A stretch of 64,000 nt of DNA from an uncultured Collinsella sp. (GCA_958437935.1 CAUBPS010000012.1:18522-82521); one strand, 5' to 3'; counted from the first letter of the stretch, positions 30,874 to 39,977 are shown. Notes: generated from the sequence alone by a model not told the origin. Numbers and translations are program-made.

Positions 30874-30940
30874 AGTTGCGGTGAAATAGGGACCGAATAG
30901 CCCCTCAAACAGGCAAAACAGTCCGTATTCCACCGCAACT
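30874..30940. repeat. Intergenic inverted repeat, family C, copy 2
   Basis: AGTTGCGGTGAAATAGGGAC and GTCCGTATTCCACCGCAACT pair with two mismatches. It lies between the smpB stop and its terminator. Confidence 0.85.
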
Positions 30941-30952
30941 TATACAGAGTGC

Positions 30953-31423
30953 CTAGCGGTTGCGTTCCTTAAGGGCGCGGTCGATCTCGCGCTGAACGTC
31001 GCGCTTGGCCATGTCCTCGCGCTTGTCGTAGAGCTTCTTGCCGCGACCCAAACCCAGCAGCAGCTTTACGCGGCCGTCGGTATTAAAGTAGAGCTCCAAC
31101 GGAACCAGCGCATAACCACGGTTGCGAAGTTTGCCGTCAAGAAAGTCGATCTCCTTGCGGTGCAGCAGCAGACGACGCCGACGGTCGGGATTGCGATTCC
31201 ACACGCCACCATGGCTATAAGGGTGGATATGCAGGCCGACGAGCCAGCACTCCCCGCCGCGGATCAGCGCGAAGGTATCGGTAATCTGGCACGCGCGCTC
31301 GCGAATCGACTTGACCTCGGTGCCGCTCAGCTCAATACCGCACTCAAACGTCTCATCGATAAAGTACTCGTGATGTGCCGAGCGATTCTTGGAAATGAGC
31401 TTGCGTTCACGCTTACTGGGCAT
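30953..31423 (-). CDS. smpB: SsrA-binding protein
   Basis: 156 residues, normal length. Recognisable stretches are NRSAHHEYFIDETFECGIEL, GTEVKSIRE, PDRRRRLLLHRKEI and LLLGLGRGKKLYDKRE. SmpB loads tmRNA on stalled ribosomes. The ATG at 31,421-31,423 has AAGGAGG and overlaps the 3' end of the TPR gene by 11 bases. The ssrA RNA gene itself was not found in the window. Confidence 0.95.
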   Translation of the reverse strand: MPSKRERKLISKNRSAHHEYFIDETFECGIELSGTEVKSIRERACQITDTFALIRGGECWLVGLHIHPYSHGGVWNRNPDRRRRLLLHRKEIDFLDGKLRNRGYALVPLELYFNTDGRVKLLLGLGRGKKLYDKREDMAKRDVQREIDRALKERNR

Positions 31424-32330
31424 CGCCGGCCTCCTTGGCGCCATCGGAACCCTTGCCCGTAGCTTCGCGCTTTGCCTTGCGCTCGGCATTGAGTTCGGCA
31501 TCGCTCTCGCGCACCAGTTTGATAATCGCCGCGCAGGCTTCCTCGCCCACCAAGTCACGAGCACGCACCGTCAGGCGCGTCGCCTCCTGCTTGTCGCCGT
31601 CGCTTGCAGCATCGGTCGCGCACATAATCAGGCAGATGGCAATCTCGGCCGAAGGCGAGGTCGGAACGCCTTGCAGGGCCAGTTCACCCATCACGTGCTC
31701 GTCGCTCTCCTCGGCGGCATCCGGATGGGTAGTATGGATCTTGTTGAGCAGGCGCGTCGTATGCGCATCGTTGGGCGCCAGGCGCAGCGCCAGACGCGCG
31801 CAGCCCACGGCAGCCGAAATGTTCTCGGTCTCGGGCTCCAAGAAGTACTGTCCCAGATTGGCGTAAGCGCGGGCGGCGCACTTGCCATCGCTTGCACGCT
31901 CCAGCACCGAAAACGAGAGCGATGCCCATTCCTGCTTGTCTTCGAGTGCGCGGAACAGCTCGGCCAAATCCAAGCGATAGTTGCAGTTCATGGGGTCCCA
32001 ACGCACAGCCTGCATCAGGGCATTGCGAGCGCTCACATAATCCTGCTGGCGAATGTAGGCAAACGCCATGTCAGAGTACAGGCGGTCAAACGGCACCTCG
32101 ACCTGCACGAGCTCGCGCGGATCCTTCTCCACGCGGCGATAGGCCAAGCGCTCAAACTTGCTATCGAAGCTAAAGTATTGGCGCTTCTCCTCCGTCTTGC
32201 ACTCGGCGTCGATATACTCCTCGGCGAGCTCCACCAGGCGCTCCAGCAGCGGCGTCGCCGTAGCCAGGTCGCCCTGCGCCAGATAGTTCTCGGCATACGT
32301 GATGTCTTGCAAGCTGATGGGCAGGTCCAT
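31413..32330 (-). CDS. Tetratricopeptide-repeat protein
   Basis: 305 residues with helical TPR-type pairs (LAQGDLATATPLLERLVELA, DMAFAYIRQQDYVSARNALM, AYANLGQYFLEPETENISAA). No signal peptide. ATG at 32,328-32,330 has GAGGAG upstream. It overlaps smpB and is probably co-transcribed with it. A role in protein-protein contact is all that can be inferred. Confidence 0.8.
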   Translation of the reverse strand: MDLPISLQDITYAENYLAQGDLATATPLLERLVELAEEYIDAECKTEEKRQYFSFDSKFERLAYRRVEKDPRELVQVEVPFDRLYSDMAFAYIRQQDYVSARNALMQAVRWDPMNCNYRLDLAELFRALEDKQEWASLSFSVLERASDGKCAARAYANLGQYFLEPETENISAAVGCARLALRLAPNDAHTTRLLNKIHTTHPDAAEESDEHVMGELALQGVPTSPSAEIAICLIMCATDAASDGDKQEATRLTVRARDLVGEEACAAIIKLVRESDAELNAERKAKREATGKGSDGAKEAGDAQ

Positions 32331-32425
32331 GACAACTCCTCGGTCCAGGCGGCAGACTCAACGCGCCTTAAACATCGGTCAATACACAAAACCCGGGTCT
32401 CTTACGAGGCCCGGGCGTTCAATTT

Positions 32426-32502
32426 TGGTAGCCCGTACCAGATTCGAACTGGTGATCTCCGCCTTGAGAGGGCGGCGTCCTAAACCGCTAGACGAACGGG
32501 CC
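32426..32502 (-). tRNA. tRNA-Glu (anticodon CUC)
   Basis: The minus-strand RNA begins GGCCCGT and pairs with ACGGGCT at the 3' end. The D-loop region is GTCTAGCGGTTTAGGAC, the anticodon loop CTCTCAA in a CCGCC/GGCGG stem, and the T-loop GTTCGAATC. The 3' CCA is encoded (32,426-32,428). Confidence 0.95.
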
Positions 32503-32519
32503 ATATGTAGCAAATGCAA

Positions 32520-32593
32520 TGGCTGGGATGGAGGGAGTCGAACCCCCATTGACGGAACCAGAATCCGCTGTCCTGCCATTAGACGACATCCCA
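32520..32593 (-). tRNA. tRNA-Gln (anticodon CUG)
   Basis: Acceptor arms are TGGGATG and CATCCCA, with discriminator G and an encoded CCA. The anticodon loop is TTCTGGT and the T-arm GGGGGTTCGACTCCC. It is 17 bases upstream of tRNA-Glu on the same strand, so the pair is probably one transcript. Confidence 0.95.
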
Positions 32594-32858
32594 ATGACTG
32601 CATCGCTGCGCTCGGCTGTGCCTTTGCGCAAGAAAGAAATATACGGGAAGTCCCGCCGTGACGCAAGCCCTAATTTTGACTTTTTTGAAATTCAGTCAAA
32701 TACGGCCAACACGTGAAGGACCTGTGAAGCACCAGCGACACCTACGGCGTCAAAGCCCGTAAAACATCCCACATCTACCGCTGGTAGATTACAACAATGC
32801 AGCACTCACGGCTGATGGCACAATCGAACCGTCATCATTGCACGGATATCGAGGCACC

Positions 32859-33269
32859 ATGGACGAAGAGCTTGATTACCTATGGGAGACCCTGGGCCTC
32901 GAGATCACTGCTGACCTTTGGCCCGAACGGGACAAAATCCATCCCACACTGCGCCCCGCCATCACGGTGATGCAGGCAAAATACCGCCGTGCATCCTTTT
33001 TGATCATGCGAGTGTCATGGCACGCGGGACTCCCCGACCTTAAGCGAATCCAGGCAAGCCTCGTCGAGCTGTCCGGTATGCCGACCGTCATATCCGAGGC
33101 GCACCTGGAGCAGCGCCAGCGCGAGCGACTGCAACAGCAGCGGATTCCCTTTATCTGTCCCGGCGTTCAGGCATATCTGCCCTTTATGGACGAGGAGTAC
33201 TGGAGCGGCAAGCCCAACAAGCACGTAAAGGTCTACGATCCGCACGAATGGGCACAGCTCGAGGATTGA
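32859..33269 (+). CDS. Hypothetical protein
   Basis: 136 residues; start chosen at ATG 32,859 (GAGGCACC upstream). The C-terminus (IPFICPGVQAYLPFM preceded by a QRQRERLQQQR stretch) resembles the end of a Firmicutes/Actinobacteria group of winged-helix-like proteins that I cannot name with certainty. The N-terminal half is helical. There is no membrane helix. The sequence between tRNA-Gln and this gene (32,594-32,858) shows nothing else. Confidence 0.65.
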   Translation: MDEELDYLWETLGLEITADLWPERDKIHPTLRPAITVMQAKYRRASFLIMRVSWHAGLPDLKRIQASLVELSGMPTVISEAHLEQRQRERLQQQRIPFICPGVQAYLPFMDEEYWSGKPNKHVKVYDPHEWAQLED

Positions 33270-33341
33270 GCCGAGCGAGCCCGCCGATGGAAAACACATC
33301 CCACCCCGATCACTCAAAACGGGTCGCATTTTCCGGAGCCG

Positions 33342-33701
33342 CTACAGCAACGCCTCGGCCCAAGCCGCTTCCCTAAAGCCAGGAATCGCAAAGTCGTCGC
33401 CCACCAGCAGCGGACGCTTGACCAGCATGCCGTCGGTCGCCAGCAGCTCATAGCATTCCCGATCCGTCATGCCCGCATCCAGACGCGCCTTCAGGCCCAG
33501 CTCTCGATATTTCATGCCCGACGAATTAAAGAAGCGCCGCACCGGCAGCCCCGAACGAGCAATCCAGGTCGCAAGCTCATCAGCCGTGGGATTGTCCAAA
33601 ACGATATCGCGGTCGATATACTCTACCCCATGTTCGTCCAGCCATGCCTTGGCCTTCTTACAGGTCGAGCACTTGGGATATTCAACAAACAATACCGCCA
33701 T
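33342..33701 (-). CDS. Spx/ArsC-family thioredoxin-fold protein
   Basis: 119 residues with the redox motif CSTCKKAKAWL near the N-terminus and the ArsC-type stretches RRFFNSSG and MLVKRPLLVGDD. Members are arsenate reductase-like or Spx-like. The absence of a neighbouring ars gene argues against arsenate detoxification here, so a YffB/Spx-like role is possible. The start at 33,699-33,701 has AAAGGAAA upstream. Confidence 0.82.
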   Translation of the reverse strand: MAVLFVEYPKCSTCKKAKAWLDEHGVEYIDRDIVLDNPTADELATWIARSGLPVRRFFNSSGMKYRELGLKARLDAGMTDRECYELLATDGMLVKRPLLVGDDFAIPGFREAAWAEALL

Positions 33702-33823
33702 GGGATTTCCTTTCTTAGAGAAAACAGGTGTATGGAAAACTGCACATCGACGACCGCTCGCGATTGCAGCCGTTATTGTAGTCAATGTCGAAGCATAGGC
33801 AGTCGCGATGTCTCGTCTTAAGG

Positions 33824-34405
33824 CTAGCGCCTCGCATGGGCGCCGATCGGCCGAGTCGCATGGCGCACCAACGCCGCTGCCAGCAATACCAACAGCATGG
33901 CGGTGATATAGCCCGCAGCATCGAATCCTAAATCGATAACGTCGAAATGCCTGCCGGGAACAAAGATCTTATGTACCTGATCGCCAACGGAGCAGGCGGC
34001 GCAAAAGAGCAATACGGGCACGCAACGGGAGCACACGCTCCACGGACGCCTGGAAAAGCAAGCCACGATCACCGAGGCGAACAATCCGACGAAGAAAAAC
34101 TCTACGGTATGGGCAACGCGACGGACGTTTGCGCCCACCCACATGCGAATGGAAGCAAGTCGGCCAGACCGGACATTCGAGGCAGCCGAATCGGTGCCCC
34201 CGGTCATTCCGTTCTCCGTCTGGGCTTCACCCGTGGCATCGGCGGCCTGAACGCCCGTAGCCTGACCCTCCACCACACGCGCGGTGGACTCGCTCAGCAA
34301 CGACGTCTCCACCGCATTTTGCTCCGTCAGCACCCAGATGCCCGCCAGCGTTGCAGCGAACAGAACGATCGCGGTCCATCCGATTATTTGTTTTACGCGC
34401 GCCAA
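33824..34405 (-). CDS. VanZ-like membrane protein
   Basis: 193 residues beginning with TTG (34,403-34,405) behind a strong AAAGGAGG. A first helix (IIGWTAIVLFAATLAGIWVL) is followed by a ~65-residue loop that is probably external, then VAHTVEFFFVGLFASV, a third helix and the VanZ signature SVGDQVHKIFVPGRHFDVID. VanZ proteins are small membrane proteins; one confers low teicoplanin resistance, but most are uncharacterised. Confidence 0.75.
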   Translation of the reverse strand: MARVKQIIGWTAIVLFAATLAGIWVLTEQNAVETSLLSESTARVVEGQATGVQAADATGEAQTENGMTGGTDSAASNVRSGRLASIRMWVGANVRRVAHTVEFFFVGLFASVIVACFSRRPWSVCSRCVPVLLFCAACSVGDQVHKIFVPGRHFDVIDLGFDAAGYITAMLLVLLAAALVRHATRPIGAHARR

Positions 34406-34510
34406 GGGCCAACCTCCTTTTTTTGAATATCAGCGAGTGTAGCCCCAAATGACATCGTCACCGTATCAAAATTTGAATCGCAACAGGAAGCGACAAGGCG
34501 ACGCAAACCC

Positions 34511-35116
34511 CTACCCCGCCTCGCGCATCCAGCGATCAAACGTCCCCACGCACACACCCAGGCGCTTTGCGGCCTGGCTGCGGGTGATATCGCCCGCCTC
34601 ATAACTGTCGCGCACCAGTTCAAACTGCGGAGGGCATGGCTTGCGAGGCCGGCCAAACCGCACCCCTCGCGCCCGCGCCGCTGCAATTCCCTCCGCTTGG
34701 CGCCGATGGATATTCTCGCGCTCCACCTGCGCCACGTAGCTCAGCAGTTGCAGCACAATATCGGCAATCAGGGCATTAGTCACATCCGGCGTGCCGCTTG
34801 CCCTGGCGCGCGTGTCAAGCAATGGCATGTCCAACACCACAATGGCAACCCCGAGCTCCTTGGTAATGCGACGCCATTCCTCAAGAATCTCGGAGTAATT
34901 ACGACCAAGTCGGTCGATAGAAAGCACCACCAGCACGTCCCCGTCTCCCAGGACGTGCAGCAGCTCGCGATAGCGCGGTCGATCGAAGTCCTTGCCGCTC
35001 GCATGGTCGGCATAAATATTCGCCGAGCCCACGCCATAGGCGCCCAGCGCATCCAGCTGCCGATTAAGATTCTGATCGCGCGAACTCACCCGCGCATAAC
35101 CATACACCGTCGCCAT
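34511..35116 (-). CDS. Serine recombinase (resolvase/invertase family)
   Basis: 201 residues. The catalytic domain opens YGYARVSSRDQNLNRQLDAL with the nucleophile Ser in RVSS; further conserved parts are VLSIDRLGRNYSEILEEW and the arm helix QVERENIHRRQAEGIAAA. A short C-terminal helix-turn-helix (ITRSQAAKRLGVCVGTFDRW) ends it. The size is that of small resolvases/invertases, not large integrases. It stands alone in the chromosome. ATG 35,116 is preferred to the start 10 codons upstream. No invertible segment was recognised nearby. Confidence 0.85.
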   Translation of the reverse strand: MATVYGYARVSSRDQNLNRQLDALGAYGVGSANIYADHASGKDFDRPRYRELLHVLGDGDVLVVLSIDRLGRNYSEILEEWRRITKELGVAIVVLDMPLLDTRARASGTPDVTNALIADIVLQLLSYVAQVERENIHRRQAEGIAAARARGVRFGRPRKPCPPQFELVRDSYEAGDITRSQAAKRLGVCVGTFDRWMREAG

Positions 35117-35135
35117 CTCATCCCCGCTTTCTTGT

Positions 35136-35174
35136 AAACCTGCCAAAAAGGGACAGGTTTATTTTGGTAGGTTT
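35136..35174. repeat. Intergenic repeat, family A variant
   Basis: AAACCTGCCAAAA and TTTTGGTAGGTTT face each other around GGGACAGGTTTA, immediately upstream of the recombinase start. A near-identical unit lies at 47,380-47,415. Confidence 0.75.
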
Positions 35175-35235
35175 TACCTCTCAAATAGCAGGTAAGCGGG
35201 CGGCCGAGCAGACGGCAAGGTAGCCATGATCCAAA

Positions 35236-35269
35236 TGCGGAGGGCGGCCCCGAAAGACCGCCCTCCGCT
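35236..35269 (-). terminator. Hairpin after rnr
   Basis: GCGGAGGGCGG and CCGCCCTCCGC pair over a 10-base loop, 25 bases after the rnr stop. There is no clear T-tract. Confidence 0.6.
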
Positions 35270-35293
35270 CTCCCGCCATGAGTCGAGATTTGG

Positions 35294-37429
35294 CTAATGG
35301 ATAAGCTTAAAGTCCAAGCGCCCACGCGTGGTATTGACGCGCGAGACCTCGATAATCACGCGCTGGCCCAGTTCATAGCGAGTCCCCGTGTCGGCGCCCG
35401 TCAGCGTAAGCGCATCCTCGTCGAACTCGAACCACTCGTTGCCCAGGCTCTTGATCGAAACCAAGCCTTCGACCTGCGTCAGGTCCAAGCGCACAAAGAG
35501 GCCCATGCTGCTAACCCACGAGACGGTTCCGGCATAGCGCTCGCCCAGACGGTCCTCATAGTACTGGGCAATCTTGATCTTTTGCGTCGCATGGCTAGCG
35601 GCATCTGCCGCGCGCTCGGCATCGCTGCATGCGCGGCAGATCTGCGGCAGAATGCGCGGCAGCGACTCGCGCCCCTTGCCGATCAGCCGCGGCGTACGGA
35701 CCAGGGCGTCCTTGCCGCCGAGCTGCTCATAGGCCAACTGCAGTTTGAGCACGCGGTGCACCACCAGATCGGGGTAGCGACGGATGGGACTCGTAAAGTG
35801 ACAGTAGCACGGCGCGGCGAGCGCAAAGTGGCCCTCGTTGCGCGGCTTGTACAGTGCGCGCTGCATGCTGCGCAGAAGCAGCGTGTTGACGAGCGGTGCG
35901 TTGGCCGTACCGGCGGCAGCATCAACTGCAGCCTGTAGCTCATCGGGACTCCCCAGGGCGATACCGGCAGCACGGCGATCGTCGATGATGCCTAGCTGCG
36001 CCAGCGCAACGGCGGCACCGTGCAGGCTATCGGGGCTCGGATCCTCATGCACGCGATAGCAGGCCTCGATATCACGGTCTGCCAGCCACTCTGCAACGCA
36101 CTCGTTGGCGAGTAGCATGGCTTCCTCGATAAGCGACGTGGCACACGAACGCTCGCGCGCCACAATCTGCACGGGCACTCCGTCCTCATCCAATAAAGCG
36201 CGAATCTCGGCCGTGTCAAAATCGACTGAGCCGCGGGCACGACGAATACGACGGCGAAGTTCGGCGAGTTCGTTGGCGGCGACAAGGAAATCGCCGAGGT
36301 CGACGTTATAGCCGCGAGCAGTTTCCTCGCACGCAAGACCGCGCTCAAGCGCCTCCTCGCGCGAGGCCTCAGCAGCCGCAACATCCTCAGCGGCGCCTTC
36401 CAGCACCGAATACTCAACAGCGTCGGCACGCACCAGCAGCGCCTCGGCGCCGTCATAGTCCATACGCACACGCGAGCGAATCACGCTGGGGTACGGATCG
36501 TAATGCCGCACGCGACCCTGCGCATCGAGCTCAATGTCAACGGTAAACGCAAGACGGTCCTCGTCAGGGCGAAGCGAGCATAGGTCACAGGACAGGCGTT
36601 CGGGCAGCATGGGAAGCACGCGATCGGCCAGATACACCGATGTCGTACGATGGCGAGCCTCAAGATCGATATGCCCGTCCCAAGCCACATAGTGAGAAAC
36701 GTCAGCGATATGCACACCCAGCTTGTAGCCACCCTCGGGCGTGCGCTCAAGCGAAATGGCATCGTCAAAGTCGCGCGCGTCGACCGGGTCGATCGTGATG
36801 ACAAAGCGGTCGCGCAGATCGCGGCGGAGCGGGTCCTTAAGCGCCGCGGACACATCGAGCGAAAGCCCCTCGGCCTCGTCCAGCGCGGCCTCGGGATAGC
36901 TATCGGTATAGCCGTAACGCGCCATCACGTATTGAACGCCCAAATCGGGCGCGTCATCTCCGCCAATGCGGCGTTCGATCGTCACGGTGCCCGATTCCAG
37001 GCGCGTCGGGTAGGTCAAAATGCGCGCGACAACGGCATCACCCGGGTGGACGCCCAGACGATCCGCCGAGGTATCCTCGGGCAGAATGAAGAAGTCGGCC
37101 TTCAGGCGCGAATCGAGCGGCTCGATCACACCGAGCGGACCAGCGGTCTGGTACGTACCCACCACGCTTATGGCTGCGCGCTCAACCACGCCTTCGATCA
37201 CGGCGCGCCGCTCACCGTGCGGGCTATTCTTAATGCTCACGGCAACGGTATCGCCATCCATGATCTCGCGCTTACCGCGGCCCATAACCTTGTAGTCGCC
37301 GCTCTCGGTTATGACATAGGCGCCATGCTCATGGAGCTGCACGCGCCCGGTCAGGCTCGGACGGCGTTCGCTGCGCACCGGCCCACGCTTATTGCGAGCA
37401 CCGCGCTTATGCTTGTTATTGCGCCCCAT
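35294..37429 (-). CDS. rnr: Ribonuclease R
   Basis: 711 residues. A basic N-terminus (NKHKRGARNKRG) leads to cold-shock-like OB domains. The RNB catalytic domain has TIDPVDARDFDDAISL with the metal-binding Asp cluster, HIADVSHYV and HFTSPIRRYPDLVVHR. A C-terminal S1 domain follows (YAGTVSWVSSMGLFVRLD). It degrades structured RNA 3'->5' and works with tmRNA/SmpB in many bacteria; smpB lies 4 kb away on the same strand, separated by the recombinase and other genes. AAGGAGG precedes the ATG. Confidence 0.93.
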   Translation of the reverse strand: MGRNNKHKRGARNKRGPVRSERRPSLTGRVQLHEHGAYVITESGDYKVMGRGKREIMDGDTVAVSIKNSPHGERRAVIEGVVERAAISVVGTYQTAGPLGVIEPLDSRLKADFFILPEDTSADRLGVHPGDAVVARILTYPTRLESGTVTIERRIGGDDAPDLGVQYVMARYGYTDSYPEAALDEAEGLSLDVSAALKDPLRRDLRDRFVITIDPVDARDFDDAISLERTPEGGYKLGVHIADVSHYVAWDGHIDLEARHRTTSVYLADRVLPMLPERLSCDLCSLRPDEDRLAFTVDIELDAQGRVRHYDPYPSVIRSRVRMDYDGAEALLVRADAVEYSVLEGAAEDVAAAEASREEALERGLACEETARGYNVDLGDFLVAANELAELRRRIRRARGSVDFDTAEIRALLDEDGVPVQIVARERSCATSLIEEAMLLANECVAEWLADRDIEACYRVHEDPSPDSLHGAAVALAQLGIIDDRRAAGIALGSPDELQAAVDAAAGTANAPLVNTLLLRSMQRALYKPRNEGHFALAAPCYCHFTSPIRRYPDLVVHRVLKLQLAYEQLGGKDALVRTPRLIGKGRESLPRILPQICRACSDAERAADAASHATQKIKIAQYYEDRLGERYAGTVSWVSSMGLFVRLDLTQVEGLVSIKSLGNEWFEFDEDALTLTGADTGTRYELGQRVIIEVSRVNTTRGRLDFKLIH

Positions 37430-37480
37430 GGCGCCTCCTTGCTATCGATTGCCGTTTACATCCCAAGAGTCTACCCAAAT

Positions 37481-37564
37481 GATCCCTAGGGGACGGCAGG
37501 ATTGCGGGTCACATAGATAGACCAGCGCCACAATGATCCGTTTTCCTGCCGTCCCCTAGGGATC
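37481..37564. repeat. Intergenic inverted repeat, family D
   Basis: Perfect 21-base arms begin GATCCCTAGGGGACGGCAGG on the left and end with the complement on the right, around a 42-base centre. It lies between the ftsX terminator and the rnr start. Confidence 0.88.
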
Positions 37565-37599
37565 AAAAAACGGGCCGCCCCATAAGAGACGACCCGTTG
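37563..37599 (-). terminator. Terminator of ftsEX
   Basis: ACGGGTCG and CGGCCCGT with TTTTTT on the minus strand, 24 bases after the ftsX stop. It abuts repeat D. Confidence 0.75.
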
Positions 37600-37622
37600 G
37601 AAGAAATGAATTCCAGGCATGC

Positions 37623-38543
37623 CTACACGCGCAGGTAGCGGCGCATGGCAATGGCAGAACCAAAGAGACCGATAATCACGCCGACCAAAATCAGCGCAGC
37701 ATAGGTCACCAGGTAGTACTGCATCGGCAGGGTAAACGACATCCAGCCGATGCTCTCCTGCAGACGCGGAATCATCAGGTTGCGCAGCAGCTCCAGCACG
37801 CCGATAGAAAGCAGCGAGCCCAAAATGGCCTGCAGCACGCCCTCGGTGATAAACGGGCCGCGAATGAAGCCGTTGCTGGCGCCGACCAGACGCATAATCG
37901 CGATCTCGCGACGGCGCGCCGTGATGGACAGGCGAATCGTGTTGTTGATAAAGATGAACGCGATAAAGGTCAGCAGGCCGACGAGTACCACGGCGGCGAT
38001 GCGGATGTAGTTGGTCACCTGGAACAGGCGGCTCACTTCCTCCTGGCCGTACAGTACGCTCGCGTTGACATCGCCATCATCCGCGATCTTCTGGAAATCG
38101 GCGTCGTCCTTGAGCTTCTCAGCCGTGCTCTCGACCTTGGACGGATCGTCCATCTCAATCGCAAACGAGGCCGGCAGCGGGTTCTGGCCATCGAGCGCGC
38201 TCATGGTAGCATCGGCGTTGCCCGACATCTTGCTCGTATACTCGGCCAGCGCGTCGTCCTTGTCCTTGTAGGTCACGGACTTGACGTTGCTCCACGTCTT
38301 GAGCTCGGCCTCAAAAGCCTGAACATCGGCCTGATCGGCGTCATCGCTAATGAACGCGTTGATGACAACCTGATCCTCGACGGTGCCGATCACGGAGTTC
38401 AGCATCGCGGAGCCCATGATGAAGAGGCCGATGATAAACAGCGAAAGGAAAATCGTGATGACGGCGCCGAGCGAGGTGGTCCAGTTACGGAAGAAGTGGC
38501 TGATTGCCTCCTTGAAGGAGTAGCCTACGTTAGTTGGTGCCAT
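37623..38543 (-). CDS. ftsX: Cell-division ABC transporter permease FtsX
   Basis: 306 residues with four membrane helices. The first is near residue 25-50, a ~110-residue extracytoplasmic loop follows, and three more helices are at the C-terminus. The loop of FtsX usually binds peptidoglycan hydrolases or their activators. It overlaps ftsE by 14 bases on the same strand, so the two are coupled. Confidence 0.93.
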   Translation of the reverse strand: MAPTNVGYSFKEAISHFFRNWTTSLGAVITIFLSLFIIGLFIMGSAMLNSVIGTVEDQVVINAFISDDADQADVQAFEAELKTWSNVKSVTYKDKDDALAEYTSKMSGNADATMSALDGQNPLPASFAIEMDDPSKVESTAEKLKDDADFQKIADDGDVNASVLYGQEEVSRLFQVTNYIRIAAVVLVGLLTFIAFIFINNTIRLSITARRREIAIMRLVGASNGFIRGPFITEGVLQAILGSLLSIGVLELLRNLMIPRLQESIGWMSFTLPMQYYLVTYAALILVGVIIGLFGSAIAMRRYLRV

Positions 38544-39750
38544 AGTTGCCGTAACCTCCCCTCTCCTGGTCGCGGATAACGTGGCCGCCCTCGAGGGCGA
38601 TCACGCGACGGTGCATGCTATCGACCATCTCGCGGTCGTGCGTAGCCACGATCACGGTCGTGCCGGTGCGGTTAATGCGCTCGAGCAGCTTCATGATGCC
38701 CAGCGAAATCGCCGGGTCGAGGTTGCCCGTAGGCTCGTCGCAGATCAGCAGCGGCGGGCGGTTGACCATGGCGCGAGCGACGGCGACGCGCTGCTGCTCG
38801 CCACCCGAAAGCTGGTCGGGCAGGGAGTCCATCTGATCGGCCAGACCGACCAGACGCAGGACCTCGGGCACCTGGCTGCGAATGACGCCCTTGGGCTTGC
38901 CGATGCACTGCAGGGCAAACGCTACGTTTTCGTAGGCGGTCTTTTGCGGCAGAAGCTTAAAGTCCTGGAACACGGCGCCAATCTGACGGCGCAGGAACGG
39001 AACCTTGCGGTTCTTGATCTTCATGAGGTCCTGACCGGCAACCAGGATGCGGCCGCTCGTCGGCTTGACGTCGCGGTTGAGCGTCGACAGCAACGTGGTC
39101 TTACCCGAGCCGGAGTGACCGACCAAGAAGACGAACTCACCCGGATAGATCTCGATGTTAATGTCATCGAGTGCGGGCTTGTTGGGCTGCGCCGGGTAGA
39201 TCTTGGTGACGTGCTCCATGAGGATGACGGGCTCGACACCTGCCTGCTTGGCCATCTTTTTGCGGCTCGCCTGCGGGTCGATGGGCGCGAACACCGACGT
39301 AAAATCGGGGTTGTTGAGCGCGTTGTCGAGACTTGCGACCTCAGCGGCCTGATCGCGCTCGACCACCGGCGCAGCGGGCTGCGTGGGGTCGGGAATAGCG
39401 GCAAAAAGACCAGACTGCGCAGGCTGAGGAGCCGGTGTCGCAGGCGCCATGGGGTCGGGAATGCCGGCCATGGTAGGCTGCGGCGCGGCGGCACTGGCCT
39501 GAGGCTGCTCCACGCGAGCGGTTACGGTCTGGACGGGCTCAAAACCCGCCGTGCCGGAAAGCGCGACATCGCTGGTGGGATTGTAGGCAAAGGGATCGGA
39601 TGCCGGCTGTGCCTGATCTGCCGGCTGAACGGGGGCCTGATCGACAGGCTGGCCCTCTGAATCCGGAGTGGCGAAACGACTGCCCTGGACGCCTGCCTGC
39701 GTCTTGGGGGCATCATCGCCCGCACCGGAGGTACGGAAGTGGTTACCCAC
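38530..39750 (-). CDS. ftsE: Cell-division ATPase FtsE with long N-terminal extension
   Basis: 406 residues, against ~230 for usual FtsE. Residues ~175-400 form the ABC ATPase: GHSGSGKTTLLST (Walker A), LSGGEQQRVAVARAM (signature), LLICDEPTGNLDP (Walker B) and VATHD (H-loop). The first ~170 residues are rich in Pro, Ala and Gln, low in complexity and probably disordered. The GTG start at 39,748-39,750 has AAGGAGCACCA upstream. A second start nearer VILMEHVTKIY was considered, but the strong site favours the long form. Confidence 0.9.
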   Translation of the reverse strand: MGNHFRTSGAGDDAPKTQAGVQGSRFATPDSEGQPVDQAPVQPADQAQPASDPFAYNPTSDVALSGTAGFEPVQTVTARVEQPQASAAAPQPTMAGIPDPMAPATPAPQPAQSGLFAAIPDPTQPAAPVVERDQAAEVASLDNALNNPDFTSVFAPIDPQASRKKMAKQAGVEPVILMEHVTKIYPAQPNKPALDDINIEIYPGEFVFLVGHSGSGKTTLLSTLNRDVKPTSGRILVAGQDLMKIKNRKVPFLRRQIGAVFQDFKLLPQKTAYENVAFALQCIGKPKGVIRSQVPEVLRLVGLADQMDSLPDQLSGGEQQRVAVARAMVNRPPLLICDEPTGNLDPAISLGIMKLLERINRTGTTVIVATHDREMVDSMHRRVIALEGGHVIRDQERGGYGNYGTN

Positions 39751-39854
39751 TGGTGCTCCTTATCGTCGTGCGTTTAAACTACATGAGCGCTTTGTATTTT
39801 AGCAGCATTAACTTTGCTGCACATAAGAAGCATGGCGGGCTTTGGATTCCCGTC

Positions 39855-39977
39855 GGCCGGGCACAGGGTTACCCTCCAAATCGTCCTCGGACATGTCGGA
39901 GCCCCCGCTGCGCGCTTCGCGCGGCGGGGGCTCCTCCGTCCTGCGGAAAGATTTGGAGGGTAACCCTGTGCCCGGCC
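39855..39977. repeat. Intergenic nested hairpin, family E
   Basis: Perfect 28-base outer arms begin GGCCGGGCACAGGGTTACCC and are mirrored at 39,950-39,977. Inside, GAGCCCCCGC pairs with GCGGGGGCTC around a GCGCG loop. The 123-base structure lies in the gap 39,751-40,255 together with a family C repeat and the tkt terminator. No gene is visible there. Confidence 0.88.

Noticed and set aside
32426..32593. tRNA genes as integration site of an element
   Set aside because: No integrase or repeated tRNA 3' end is found nearby.
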